Below the pieces are notes generated by a model. It saw only the letters and a program-made list of their open reading frames with translations. It was not told where the DNA came from and did not search any database. This document shows, one piece after another, positions 1-4,941 of a stretch of DNA of 5,989 nucleotides; position 1 is the first letter of the stretch; each line of letters starts with the position of its first letter. The stretch covers positions 1 to 5,989 of the forward strand of contig PWGT01000208.1 in assembly GCA_003554535.1 (NCBI GenBank), written 5' to 3'. The translations under genes were made by a program, and so were the position numbers. The DNA comes from Syntrophomonadaceae bacterium. Its GTDB lineage: Bacteria; Bacillota_D; Dethiobacteria; DTU022; PWGO01.

Positions 1-734
1 ACGATCTCTTCAAGAGAAGCATTGCCGGCCCTTTCACCGATACCATTAATATTACACTCAATTTGCCGGGCGCCATTTGCCACTGCGGCCAGGGAATTGG
101 GAACTGCAAGGCCCAGGTCATTGTGACAATGCACACTGATAGTAGCCCTCGAGATATTGGGCACCTGAGTCTTTATCTTCCGGATTAATTCCCCGAATTC
201 ATCGGGGGTAGTATATCCTACTGTATCAGGTATATTCACCACCGTTGCCCCGGCATCAATCACTGCCTCAACTACTTTCATAATATAATCAGGTCTGGCC
301 CTGGTAGCGTCTTCCAGAGAATATTCCACGTCATGGGTGAACGACTTAGCATACTTAACTGCCTTAACCGCTTCTTCCAGGCAAACTTCTGGAGATCTGC
401 GCAGCTTTTTTTCCATATGAATATCGGACGCTGCTAAAAAGACATGGATGCGGGGTTTTTCAGCCTCTTTCACTGCATCCCAGGCACAGTCTATATCTCC
501 TTTCACAGCTCTTGCCAAAGCAGTAATCACCGGCTTTTTAACCTCTCGCGATATTTGCTGGACCGCATTTAAGTCTCCCGGGGAAGAAATAGGGAAGCCT
601 GCTTCTATTGCATCAACATTAAGTCGTTCCAGTTGCTTGGCAATCTTTAATTTTTCCTCGGGGTTAAGCTTGGCCCCTGGGGTTTGCTCTCCGTCACGCA
701 ATGTGCTGTCAAAAATCATAATCCTGTTTTCCAA
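1..734 (-). CDS. leuA: 2-isopropylmalate synthase, N-terminal part (3' end outside window)
   Basis: This enzyme condenses acetyl-CoA with 2-oxoisovalerate to give 2-isopropylmalate, the first committed step of leucine synthesis in the cytoplasm. The visible 244 codons form the HMGL-like TIM barrel. The catalytic motif [12 protein letters not shown] is at about residues 9-20, [11 protein letters not shown] at 44-54, the metal-binding HCHNDLGLA at 202-210 (His202 and His204), and [14 protein letters not shown] at 230-243. The start is TTG at 734-732: AGAGGTGATT lies just upstream at normal spacing, and the protein then begins [17 protein letters not shown], as is usual for the family. The ATG at 719 would cut into the conserved N-terminus. 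The C-terminal regulatory domain would lie left of base 1, so leucine feedback cannot be judged. Homocitrate and citramalate synthases are related, but the leucine-specific T-box leader directly upstream supports LeuA. Confidence 0.95.
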   Translation of the reverse strand, partial: MENRIMIFDSTLRDGEQTPGAKLNPEEKLKIAKQLERLNVDAIEAGFPISSPGDLNAVQQISREVKKPVITALARAVKGDIDCAWDAVKEAEKPRIHVFLAASDIHMEKKLRRSPEVCLEEAVKAVKYAKSFTHDVEYSLEDATRARPDYIMKVVEAVIDAGATVVNIPDTVGYTTPDEFGELIRKIKTQVPNISRATISVHCHNDLGLAVPNSLAAVANGARQIECNINGIGERAGNASLEEI

Positions 735-760
735 CTTTAATCACCTCTAAAGTATTTGTA

Positions 761-801
761 ATTAAAAAACCTTTCGCCTAAATAATATAGAGACGAAAGG
801 T
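761..801 (-). terminator. T-box leader intrinsic terminator (attenuator) before leuA
   Basis: On the minus strand, ACCTTTCG (801-794) pairs perfectly with CGAAAGGT (776-769) around a 17-base loop, followed by a T-rich run at 768-761. It lies seven bases after the T-box sequence and ends 26 bases before the leuA start, the usual position for the leader terminator. Confidence 0.9.
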
Positions 802-1029
802 ATCTTCCGTGGTACCACTCTACTTGACAGACTTTAATTCTGTCCGCTTAAGTGTTCTTCTTTTAACGGTGAAGCACCGTCCGAACTTACTCTTTGTCAT
901 TTCAGCCGGCTACTCGCAGGGGAGTTTCGGTGAAAAAAGAAGAGGTTACTCTTTCAGCAGATGGTAACTCTCTGGGCACTTCTTTAATCCCTACTGATCC
1001 TGCTCATTGTTTTTTGAACTATGAACTTA
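761..1029 (-). promoter_or_regulatory. Leucine T-box riboswitch leader of leuA
   Basis: Seen on the minus strand, 5' to 3'. Stem I has a base helix GCAGG (1003-999) with CCTGC (920-916) and an upper helix AAAGAAG/CTTCTTT. The specifier loop carries AGTA (995-992) opposite GAA, followed by CTC (924-922), a leucine codon. The apical stem is GTTAC/GTAAC. A hairpin ACGGTG-CTT-CACCGT spans 880-866 and another, GACAGA/TCTGTC, spans 844-826. The 14-base T-box AGAGTGGTACCACG is at 821-808. Its TGGT can pair with an ACCA tRNA end, and tRNA-Leu usually has discriminator A. By family knowledge, uncharged tRNA-Leu stabilises the antiterminator and turns leuA on under leucine starvation. The 5' end at about 1029 is inferred from the promoter. 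Confidence 0.93.
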
Positions 1030-1035
1030 AACCTT

Positions 1036-1064
1036 ATCATAAACTTTTTTCCCCTGTCTGTCAA
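1036..1064 (-). promoter_or_regulatory. Sigma-A-type promoter of the leuA T-box leader
   Basis: Minus strand: a consensus -35 TTGACA at 1064-1059, a 17-base spacer, and -10 TATGAT at 1041-1036. The predicted transcript start near 1029 is just upstream of T-box stem I. This is one of the best promoter matches in the window. Confidence 0.85.
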
Positions 1065-1165
1065 CATCGTTTTCTATGAAAGCTAAAAAAGTCTTTAACC
1101 TCGCTGTAGAATTAATAATATGTGTTCTGTTAGTTTTATTTATATAATATATACGGCATTATTCC

Positions 1166-1194
1166 TTTACAGAGCTAGAATTTTCATATAAAAT
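1166..1194 (+). promoter_or_regulatory. Promoter of first YtxH gene
   Basis: -35 TTTACA (1166-1171), a 17-base spacer and -10 TAAAAT (1189-1194), 35 bases before the ATG at 1230. It is divergent from the leuA leader promoter, and the two -35 boxes are about 100 bases apart. Confidence 0.65.
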
Positions 1195-1229
1195 AGTATT
1201 TAAAGAAGATTTAGAAAGGAGCGATAAGC

Positions 1230-1469
1230 ATGGATAGCAAAGGAGACTTTTTAGCAGGAGTACTTGTCGGTGCTGTTGTAGGAGCAGTTGCAGGGATACT
1301 TTTTGCTCCGTATTCTGGCAAAGAAACCAGGATCCGTATCGCTGATAAAGGTAAAGACTTGAAAGAGCAAGCAGTAGATACAGCAAAAGAAAAGAAGGAG
1401 GCTGTAATCAGTTCATCTAAAGAGTTTATCGATAACGTAAAAGAAAAACTTCCATTAGATTCAAATTAA
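1230..1469 (+). CDS. YtxH-family small membrane protein, copy 1
   Basis: This 79-residue protein belongs to the YtxH (PF12732-type) family, known in Bacillus as a general-stress or envelope-associated protein of unclear biochemical role. A Gly/Ala-rich membrane segment (about residues 6-26) runs into the family signature LFAPYSGKETR (24-34). A highly charged Lys/Glu-rich helix follows (35-75) and probably lies in the cytoplasm. There is no cleavable signal peptide. The ATG has a good site, AAAGGAGCG, eight bases upstream, and a promoter at 1166-1194. It is 56/75 identical by direct alignment to the next gene, so the pair is a tandem duplication. This copy ends after LPLDSN and lacks the 14-residue acidic tail of copy 2. 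A minus-strand frame over the same bases is only a shadow. Confidence 0.88.
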   Translation: MDSKGDFLAGVLVGAVVGAVAGILFAPYSGKETRIRIADKGKDLKEQAVDTAKEKKEAVISSSKEFIDNVKEKLPLDSN

Positions 1470-1553
1470 TTAAATGATACCAAATTAATATAAGAAATAT
1501 AGTAATGTGTTTTAAAAACTATTATATTAATAACAGGAAAGCTGGAATTAAGC

Positions 1554-1572
1554 ATCTGAAAAACCAGATTTT
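1554..1572 (+). terminator. Weak hairpin between the two YtxH genes
   Basis: ATCTG (1554-1558) pairs with CAGAT (1565-1569) around a six-base loop and is followed by TTT. With only five pairs it is a weak terminator at best. Its position just before the promoter of copy 2 is the main reason to list it. Confidence 0.25.
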
Positions 1573-1575
1573 CCC

Positions 1576-1604
1576 TTTACATTTTCTTTGTTATCATTTA
1601 GAAT
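1576..1604 (+). promoter_or_regulatory. Promoter of second YtxH gene
   Basis: -35 TTTACA (1576-1581), a 17-base spacer, and -10 TAGAAT (1599-1604). The -35 box and the bases before it (CCTTTACA) match the promoter of copy 1, so the promoter may have been duplicated with the gene. The 5' leader that follows contains ATCAATTAA twice in tandem (1619-1627 and 1628-1636). Confidence 0.6.
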
Positions 1605-1663
1605 GACCAATTAAGGTAATCAATTAAATCAATTAATTAATTATAGGAAAGGGGAGGAAATCT

Positions 1664-1945
1664 ATGAATGGTAAAGGAGATTTTTTAGCAGGAGTATTTG
1701 TCGGCACAGTAATAGGTGCTGTCGCAGGAGTTCTTTTTGCTCCTTATTCTGGTAAAGAAACCAGGTCTCGTGTAGCTGAAAAAGGCAGGGAGGTAAAAGA
1801 AGAGGCAGTTGATATTGCTAAGGAAAAAAAGGAGGCTGTGTTAAGTTCTTCTAAAGAACTTATACAGAATTTAAGAGAAAAGCTGCCTCAAACAAAAGAT
1901 GTCCAGGACGCACTTAATGACGCAGAGCAAAATCTTTCCCGTTAA
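1664..1945 (+). CDS. YtxH-family small membrane protein, copy 2
   Basis: This 93-residue paralogue of the preceding gene is 75% identical over the first 75 residues, and most changes are conservative (V/I, D/E, K/R). It has the same layout: a glycine-rich membrane segment (about 6-26), LFAPYSGKETR (24-34), then a charged amphipathic helix. It adds a tail, residues 76-93, rich in Asp, Asn and Gln (QTKDVQDALNDAEQNLSR), which could extend the helix. The ribosome binding site AAAGGGGAGG is strong. The next gene starts 14 bases after the stop, so these two genes should be co-transcribed. Function is not established. By family and operon analogy with ytxG-ytxH of Bacillus, an envelope or stress role is likely. 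Confidence 0.88.
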   Translation: MNGKGDFLAGVFVGTVIGAVAGVLFAPYSGKETRSRVAEKGREVKEEAVDIAKEKKEAVLSSSKELIQNLREKLPQTKDVQDALNDAEQNLSR

Positions 1946-1959
1946 GGTAGAGAATAAAA

Positions 1960-2334
1960 ATGGAAGAACAGACAACACTGCTATATGTGATGGCCATAGC
2001 TACTATTGTAAACACAGTTTTATTGATTATTTTAGCTATTGCGTTAATCAGGCTAGCACTTGTAACTAAAAAAGTTATGTCAAAGGTAGAAACACTTTTG
2101 GATTATGCACAAAAGGAAATTTTAAGCACCATGGCCGTAGCCCGTAAAGCCATCCAGCAAGTAGGAAGCTTCCTGGAAAAAGTCGCGCCGGCCGTGCAAC
2201 GTTATATGACCATGGCGGCTCTTCGCAAGTTTGTTTCTCCCAGGCTTTCCAGGGTTCTCTCAGGCGTAGGTTTTGGTTACGGGCTATTCCAAACGTATCT
2301 CAAATTTACCCAAAACCGAGAAAAGAAAAGCTAA
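1960..2334 (+). CDS. Single-pass membrane protein, YtxG/DUF948-like by position
   Basis: This is a 124-residue protein. One strong hydrophobic helix spans about residues 7-35, preceded by a short acidic N-terminus (MEEQTT). A Lys/Arg-containing, probably helical cytoplasmic region follows (36-95), then a Gly-containing, mildly hydrophobic stretch around 100-113 and a basic tail (NREKKS). The topology, one N-terminal helix and a long helical soluble part, resembles DUF948/YtxG proteins, and DUF948 genes neighbour ytxH in Bacillus. I do not see a diagnostic DUF948 motif, so this is an inference from layout and context. It lies 14 bases after YtxH copy 2 with a modest site (AAGGTAG), and is the last gene before the terminator at 2348. 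Confidence 0.75.
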   Translation: MEEQTTLLYVMAIATIVNTVLLIILAIALIRLALVTKKVMSKVETLLDYAQKEILSTMAVARKAIQQVGSFLEKVAPAVQRYMTMAALRKFVSPRLSRVLSGVGFGYGLFQTYLKFTQNREKKS

Positions 2335-2347
2335 ACTAGTTTAATTT

Positions 2348-2384
2348 CTATTCCCGCATGGATATGCGGGAATAGCTCTTTTTC
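2348..2384 (+). terminator. Strong intrinsic terminator of the YtxH cluster
   Basis: CTATTCCCGCAT (2348-2359) pairs perfectly with ATGCGGGAATAG (2364-2375) around a four-base loop, followed by CTCTTTTTC. The twelve-pair GC-containing stem plus T-run make this a convincing plus-strand terminator. On the minus strand the hairpin is not followed by a T-run, so it is probably not a terminator in that direction. Confidence 0.92.
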
Positions 2385-2437
2385 CGACAATATATTATAC
2401 TTTACAGATAATCGTTGGAAAACGGGAAGAGGGAGGC

Positions 2438-2521
2438 ATGTTTTCCTGGCCTAAAAAAACAAATGAAAGCCTAAAAAAACAGGTGAAAGTAAATGAAATT
2501 TTAAAAAACAACGTCCGATAA
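2438..2521 (+). CDS. Possible 27-residue lysine-rich peptide
   Basis: The frame begins ATG at 2438 right after GAGGGAGGC and reads MFSWPKKTNESLKKQVKVNE, then ILKNNVR and TAA. It has about seven lysines and one tryptophan and could form a short basic helix. The purine run is close to the ATG, so spacing is marginal. The frame is built largely on a 20-base tandem repeat whose length is not a multiple of three, which argues against long-standing selection as protein. I do not recognise a family. Confidence 0.2.
   Translation: MFSWPKKTNESLKKQVKVNEILKNNVR
2449..2488 (+). repeat. Two-copy 20-base tandem repeat
   Basis: GCCTAAAAAAACAAATGAAA (2449-2468) is followed immediately by GCCTAAAAAAACAGGTGAAA (2469-2488). 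The copies differ at two positions (AA versus GG). Slippage or recent tandem duplication is the simplest explanation. Confidence 0.85.
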
Positions 2522-2573
2522 TATACATTATGTTAACTAAGAGGAGGAGGATAATGGGAAACTTTTAATGCGT

Positions 2574-2759
2574 TTAATACTTTTGCCTGGCAATATCATG
2601 GTGATGGTATCTGCCATCTTTTTTAATATATTTATTTTTAACAAGTATAGCCTGCATGGAGCAATAATTAAAACATGAGTAGCAGTAATAACAGTTTACG
2701 TCTTTCTGCCATGAAGGCCGGTTATTTTCCATTCTGATTTTTGTTGAATTATTTTTCAT
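2574..2759 (-). pseudogene. C-terminal [4Fe-4S] fragment of an EFR1-type flavodoxin/ferredoxin protein
   Basis: The frame encodes 61 residues. Residues 11-21 (ENNRPSWQKDV) are followed by CYYCYSCFNYC (23-33), an exact CxxCxxCxxxC cluster-binding pattern, then SMQAIL and a tail GRYHHHDIA. In EFR1-type flavodoxin/ferredoxin proteins the second cluster motif lies in the same order: a short linker ending in xPxW, CxxCxxCxxxCP, AI, then GRYHxPxI. Here the flavodoxin domain and first cluster motif are absent, and the usual Pro after the fourth Cys is Ser. The ATG overlaps the last 11 bases of rlmN without a clear Shine-Dalgarno sequence, so translation would depend on coupling. I read it as a 5'-truncated remnant. 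A retained single-cluster small ferredoxin is the alternative. The family call is from memory of the motif order. Confidence 0.5.
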
Positions 2760-3807
2760 TGTTTCCCAAAGTTATTGAAGTGTTACGCAGTTGCCCGCAT
2801 GCGGCAGCAATATCCGCCCCAAGCCTGCGGCGCACGGTGACATTAATCATTTTTCTCCTCAGTATGCCGGCAAATTCATTAACGACATTTCGTGGGCTTG
2901 GCTTTAAGTCCTGTTCTGGCACAGCATTGAAGGGAATTAAATTAACATGAGCAAGCCTGTTCATTAACAAGGCTGCCAACTTCATGGCATGTTCCTCTTG
3001 GTCATTGATATTATGCAGGAGGATATATTCATATGTTACCCGCCTCCCGGTCATTTTGGCGTAATAATCACAGGCTGGTAACAGCTGCTCCAGCGGGTAG
3101 GCCCGGTTTACCGGCATTAGCCGGTCACGTAAGGCATTGTTGGGTGCATTTAACGATACGGCCAGGTTCAGGGGCCTTCCAAGGCCGGCCAAACTTAAAA
3201 TCTTCGGCGCCAAACCCGCTGTGGACAACGTCACATGACGCAAACTCATTCCCAACCTTTCCCGGTCCTGCACCGCTCCGAGAAATTCTACAATAGCCTC
3301 ATAGTTGTCCAGCGGCTCACCTGAACCCATGATTACAAAATTTTTTAGCTCCTGGCCCCGCTGTAACAACCGGTTCTTAACCAGTAAAACCTGGGCCATA
3401 ATTTCCGCTGCCGACAGGTTGCGGATAAAACCCGGCATGCCAGAGGCACAAAATACACAACCCATCTTGCAGCCAACCTGCGTAGAAATACAGGCACTGG
3501 TGCCGGTGTCGTAGGGCAGCATCACTGTCTCAACTGCCTGCCCGTCTTGAAGAGCGACAAGGTATTTTTCAGTCCCATCCGCAGAGACCTCTTCCCTGTA
3601 TGGATGCAGTAAACCGGTATATGCCGATTCACTTAACATTTTGCGCAAAGCTTTGGGTAAATCGGTCATCTCTTCCCACGACCCGGCCCCCTTGTGATAA
3701 AGCCAGGCCAGGATTTGCCCGGCCCGGTAAGGCTTTACTCCCATTCGTTCCAGAAACGAACGCAAATCATCCGGTGACAGCGCCATGATATTTATTTTAC
3801 CCACCAA
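2749..3807 (-). CDS. rlmN: Dual-specificity RNA methyltransferase RlmN (23S rRNA A2503 / tRNA A37, C2 methylation)
   Basis: This radical-SAM enzyme methylates C2 of adenosine in the peptidyl-transferase centre of 23S rRNA (A2503, E. coli numbering) and A37 of some tRNAs, aiding decoding accuracy. At 352 residues it is a normal family length. The N-terminal accessory domain covers about 1-90. The [4Fe-4S] motif GCKMGCVFC has Cys113, Cys117 and Cys120. The auxiliary Cys106 (CISTQ) and the methyl-carrying Cys337 (AAACGQL) are both present, so the enzyme should be active. Other landmarks are GSGEPLDN (161-168, usually GMGEP), SLNAPNN (218-224, usually SLHAPN) and HVNLIPFN (287-294). Start TTG at 3807 fits AAGAGGA seven bases upstream and gives MVGKINIMALSPDDL; GTG at 3804 is nearly as good. 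It follows the HAD gene by 95 bases on the same strand. Cfr was considered, but the RlmN-type ending VTVRRRLGADIAAACGQL fits better. Confidence 0.95.
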   Translation of the reverse strand: MVGKINIMALSPDDLRSFLERMGVKPYRAGQILAWLYHKGAGSWEEMTDLPKALRKMLSESAYTGLLHPYREEVSADGTEKYLVALQDGQAVETVMLPYDTGTSACISTQVGCKMGCVFCASGMPGFIRNLSAAEIMAQVLLVKNRLLQRGQELKNFVIMGSGEPLDNYEAIVEFLGAVQDRERLGMSLRHVTLSTAGLAPKILSLAGLGRPLNLAVSLNAPNNALRDRLMPVNRAYPLEQLLPACDYYAKMTGRRVTYEYILLHNINDQEEHAMKLAALLMNRLAHVNLIPFNAVPEQDLKPSPRNVVNEFAGILRRKMINVTVRRRLGADIAAACGQLRNTSITLGNNEK

Positions 3808-3902
3808 ACCACGTCCTCTTATTTCAGATCTACTTTACTTTAACTATAAACCGGGTTAATTAAAGCGTAGAATAAAACCAAATCCCCATCACTGGTAAAT
3901 AA

Positions 3903-4550
3903 TCAGAGCAATATTTTGCTTGCCTCTAAAAGAGAGTTTACCAGTCCAGCTTTTAGCGGCTTTAGCCTGGTGTAGCTCTGGTGTCCATTTGCGATTAGTA
4001 AACAATCACATCCTATTGCCGCTGCCACCTCAAAATCATGAGCCGTATCGCCGATTAAGAGCACTTGATCTTCTTGTATTTCTAATACTGACAAGCATTG
4101 CTTTCCAGCCTCGATCTTACTATGGGCATAATGGTTGCTTAAACCGTTTACAGCCTTAAAATACCTGTTGATTCCAAAGGTATCAACCATTTCGGTCAAC
4201 TTATCTTCTGCAGAGGCCGATAAAATAGATTGGGTTATTCCAAGACAATTAACTTTTTCCAGGATTCCCTCAACCTCCGGGAACAGTTTATAACAATACT
4301 TATTAGAGCAAATTTCGGCGGTAAATTCGTCCGCAAGTTTCTCATAAGGTTCGGCCAAAAAATCAAAACCGAGCCGGGCGTAGTAATCCTTAACAGGAAA
4401 TGTAAAGATATGTTTGTATGATTCCTTGTTAATAAGGGGCAGCCCCCGCCTTCTTAATAAGATATTCATGGCATCAATTACTATATCCACATCATCCAGT
4501 AAAGTGCCATTCCAATCCCAGATTATATGTTTATATTTCTTTCTGCTCAT
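3903..4550 (-). CDS. HAD-superfamily hydrolase, phosphoglycolate-phosphatase-like
   Basis: This is a 215-residue cytoplasmic HAD-superfamily protein with an alpha-helical cap inserted between motifs I and II (residues about 20-85). Motif I is WDWNGTLLDD with nucleophile Asp12. The position two residues later, normally Asp as the general acid/base in phosphatases, is Asn14. Motif II is probably Ser111 in SILSAS, motif III Lys145 in HSKIEAGK, and motif IV GDTAHD (167-172) with Asp168 and Asp172 for Mg2+. The overall shape resembles Gph/PGP-type phosphatases, but the DxN motif makes the reaction uncertain. Start ATG at 4550 has AAAGG six to seven bases upstream. It may form an operon with rlmN downstream (95-base gap, no terminator seen). 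No substrate can be named from the sequence. Confidence 0.85.
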   Translation of the reverse strand: MSRKKYKHIIWDWNGTLLDDVDIVIDAMNILLRRRGLPLINKESYKHIFTFPVKDYYARLGFDFLAEPYEKLADEFTAEICSNKYCYKLFPEVEGILEKVNCLGITQSILSASAEDKLTEMVDTFGINRYFKAVNGLSNHYAHSKIEAGKQCLSVLEIQEDQVLLIGDTAHDFEVAAAIGCDCLLIANGHQSYTRLKPLKAGLVNSLLEASKILL

Positions 4551-4658
4551 TGCCTTACCTTTCTCATTTATTATGTAATCAGGATTTCATTTGTATTATT
4601 TGCATAATTTGGCATACTTACTTCTAATGAACACCTGAGCGGTAATATTCTATATAAT

Positions 4659-4859
4659 TCAACACAGGCAATTTTCGATCCTGTTAAGATTAAGAGAAAT
4701 TTGCTTTTCTCTCAGGGTCTTTGGAAGCAAGGCCTCCAGCAATACCTCGCACGAGCAGGCTGATATTACTCCACGACCTTCACACCCGGAAAAAAAAGAC
4801 CGCCCAGGAAACCCGGTTTGGTCGCCATCGCTTTTTTTGTAGATTTTTTTTTTAGATAT
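4659..4859 (-). pseudogene. Disrupted minus-strand frame (unrecognised)
   Basis: An open frame of 66 codons with no usual start codon at its beginning ends with VISACSCEVLLEALLPKTL, then REKQISLNLNRIENCLC. In another frame an ATG at 4828 gives MATKPGFLGGLFFPGVKVVE and stops at 4766. The two frames cross in a run of eight T (4797-4790), so one added T would join them into a single protein of about 56 residues with four Cys. No Shine-Dalgarno sequence precedes the ATG, and the T-run also serves as a good terminator tail, so coding is doubtful. I do not recognise the family. Confidence 0.2.
4790..4823 (-). terminator. Minus-strand intrinsic terminator upstream of the HAD gene
   Basis: On the minus strand GACC-aaa-CCGGG-ttt-CCTGG-gc-GGTC folds as two stacked helices (4823-4798, with one G-U pair), immediately followed by eight T (4797-4790). 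The same hairpin read on the plus strand has an eight-base gap before its T-run, so the minus direction is the better fit. It lies 240 bases before the HAD start, with no minus-strand gene visible upstream of it. Confidence 0.55.
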
Positions 4860-4880
4860 TTAGTTTGCCAAAGAACATAT

Positions 4881-4886
4881 TATAAT
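4881..4886 (+). promoter_or_regulatory. -10 box of the LysM gene promoter
   Basis: A perfect TATAAT lies 56 bases before the LysM start codon. The -35 is weak (TTTAGT at 4859-4864, 16-base spacer). Other AT-rich -10 candidates lie nearby (TAGAAT at 4890), so the exact start is uncertain. Confidence 0.4.
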
Positions 4887-4893
4887 AAATAGA

Positions 4894-4923
4894 ATATTAT
4901 AAACTATAGATGTATATTGCCAA
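4894..4923 (-). promoter_or_regulatory. Minus-strand promoter candidate, divergent and overlapping the LysM leader
   Basis: -35 TTGGCA (4923-4918), an 18-base spacer, and -10 TAATAT (4899-4894). It would transcribe leftwards toward the terminator at 4823-4790 and the HAD gene. The region is AT-rich, so chance matches are likely. The good -35 and the downstream terminator are what make it credible. Confidence 0.35.
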
Positions 4924-4941
4924 AAATAAGGAGGAAAAGAA

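Larger units (their letters stand above)
2385..2573. other. Intergenic stretch between convergent clusters
   Basis: No established gene is seen. The stretch holds a two-copy 20-base tandem repeat (2449-2488), a 27-codon frame at 2438-2521, and a strong GAGGAGGAGG Shine-Dalgarno-like run (2541-2550) in front of a four-codon frame (2554-2568). No clear minus-strand terminator for the rlmN block is visible here. Confidence 0.6.
4790..4887 (-). ncRNA. Candidate ~98-nt RNA or attenuated leader
   Basis: A minus-strand promoter-like pair (4923-4894) would start RNA near 4887, and the terminator ends at 4790, giving a transcript of roughly 98 nt. It could be an independent small RNA, or a leader attenuating read-through into the HAD gene. 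I see no match to a known riboswitch or sRNA class. The 5' two-thirds is A/U-rich and little structured apart from the terminator. Confidence 0.25.
4551..4941. other. Intergenic stretch between the divergent HAD and LysM genes
   Basis: This stretch holds an AT-rich leader near the HAD start, a more GC-rich block at about 4710-4830, poly-A and poly-T tracts, and a very AT-rich promoter zone (4840-4925). Within it I see a minus-strand promoter and terminator, a startless or frameshifted minus-strand frame, and the LysM promoter. No intact gene is supported. Confidence 0.6.

Noticed and set aside
448..750. Plus-strand frame opposite leuA
   Set aside because: It is antisense to a clearly conserved leuA reading frame and its Shine-Dalgarno region, and has no recognisable motif.
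894..1079. Plus-strand 61-residue frame
   Set aside because: It lies antisense to the T-box leader, whose structure fully explains the sequence.
2449..2488. CRISPR-like repeat
   Set aside because: There are only two directly adjacent 20-base copies with no spacers, so it is a simple tandem duplication.
2568..2678. 36-codon hydrophobic plus-strand frame as a gene
   Set aside because: It overlaps the minus-strand ferredoxin-like frame with its exact Cys motif. The hydrophobicity follows from an AT-rich antisense strand. Kept only as a low-interest observation.
3033..3788. Several plus-strand frames within rlmN
   Set aside because: They are shadows of the minus-strand RlmN gene, which has all catalytic motifs.
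2749..3807. Cfr-type resistance methyltransferase
   Set aside because: The sequence around the C-terminal cysteine and the overall pattern match RlmN, and there is no sign of a mobile context.
3920..4421. Plus-strand frames within the HAD gene
   Set aside because: They are shadows. The minus-strand frame has the HAD motifs and a ribosome binding site.
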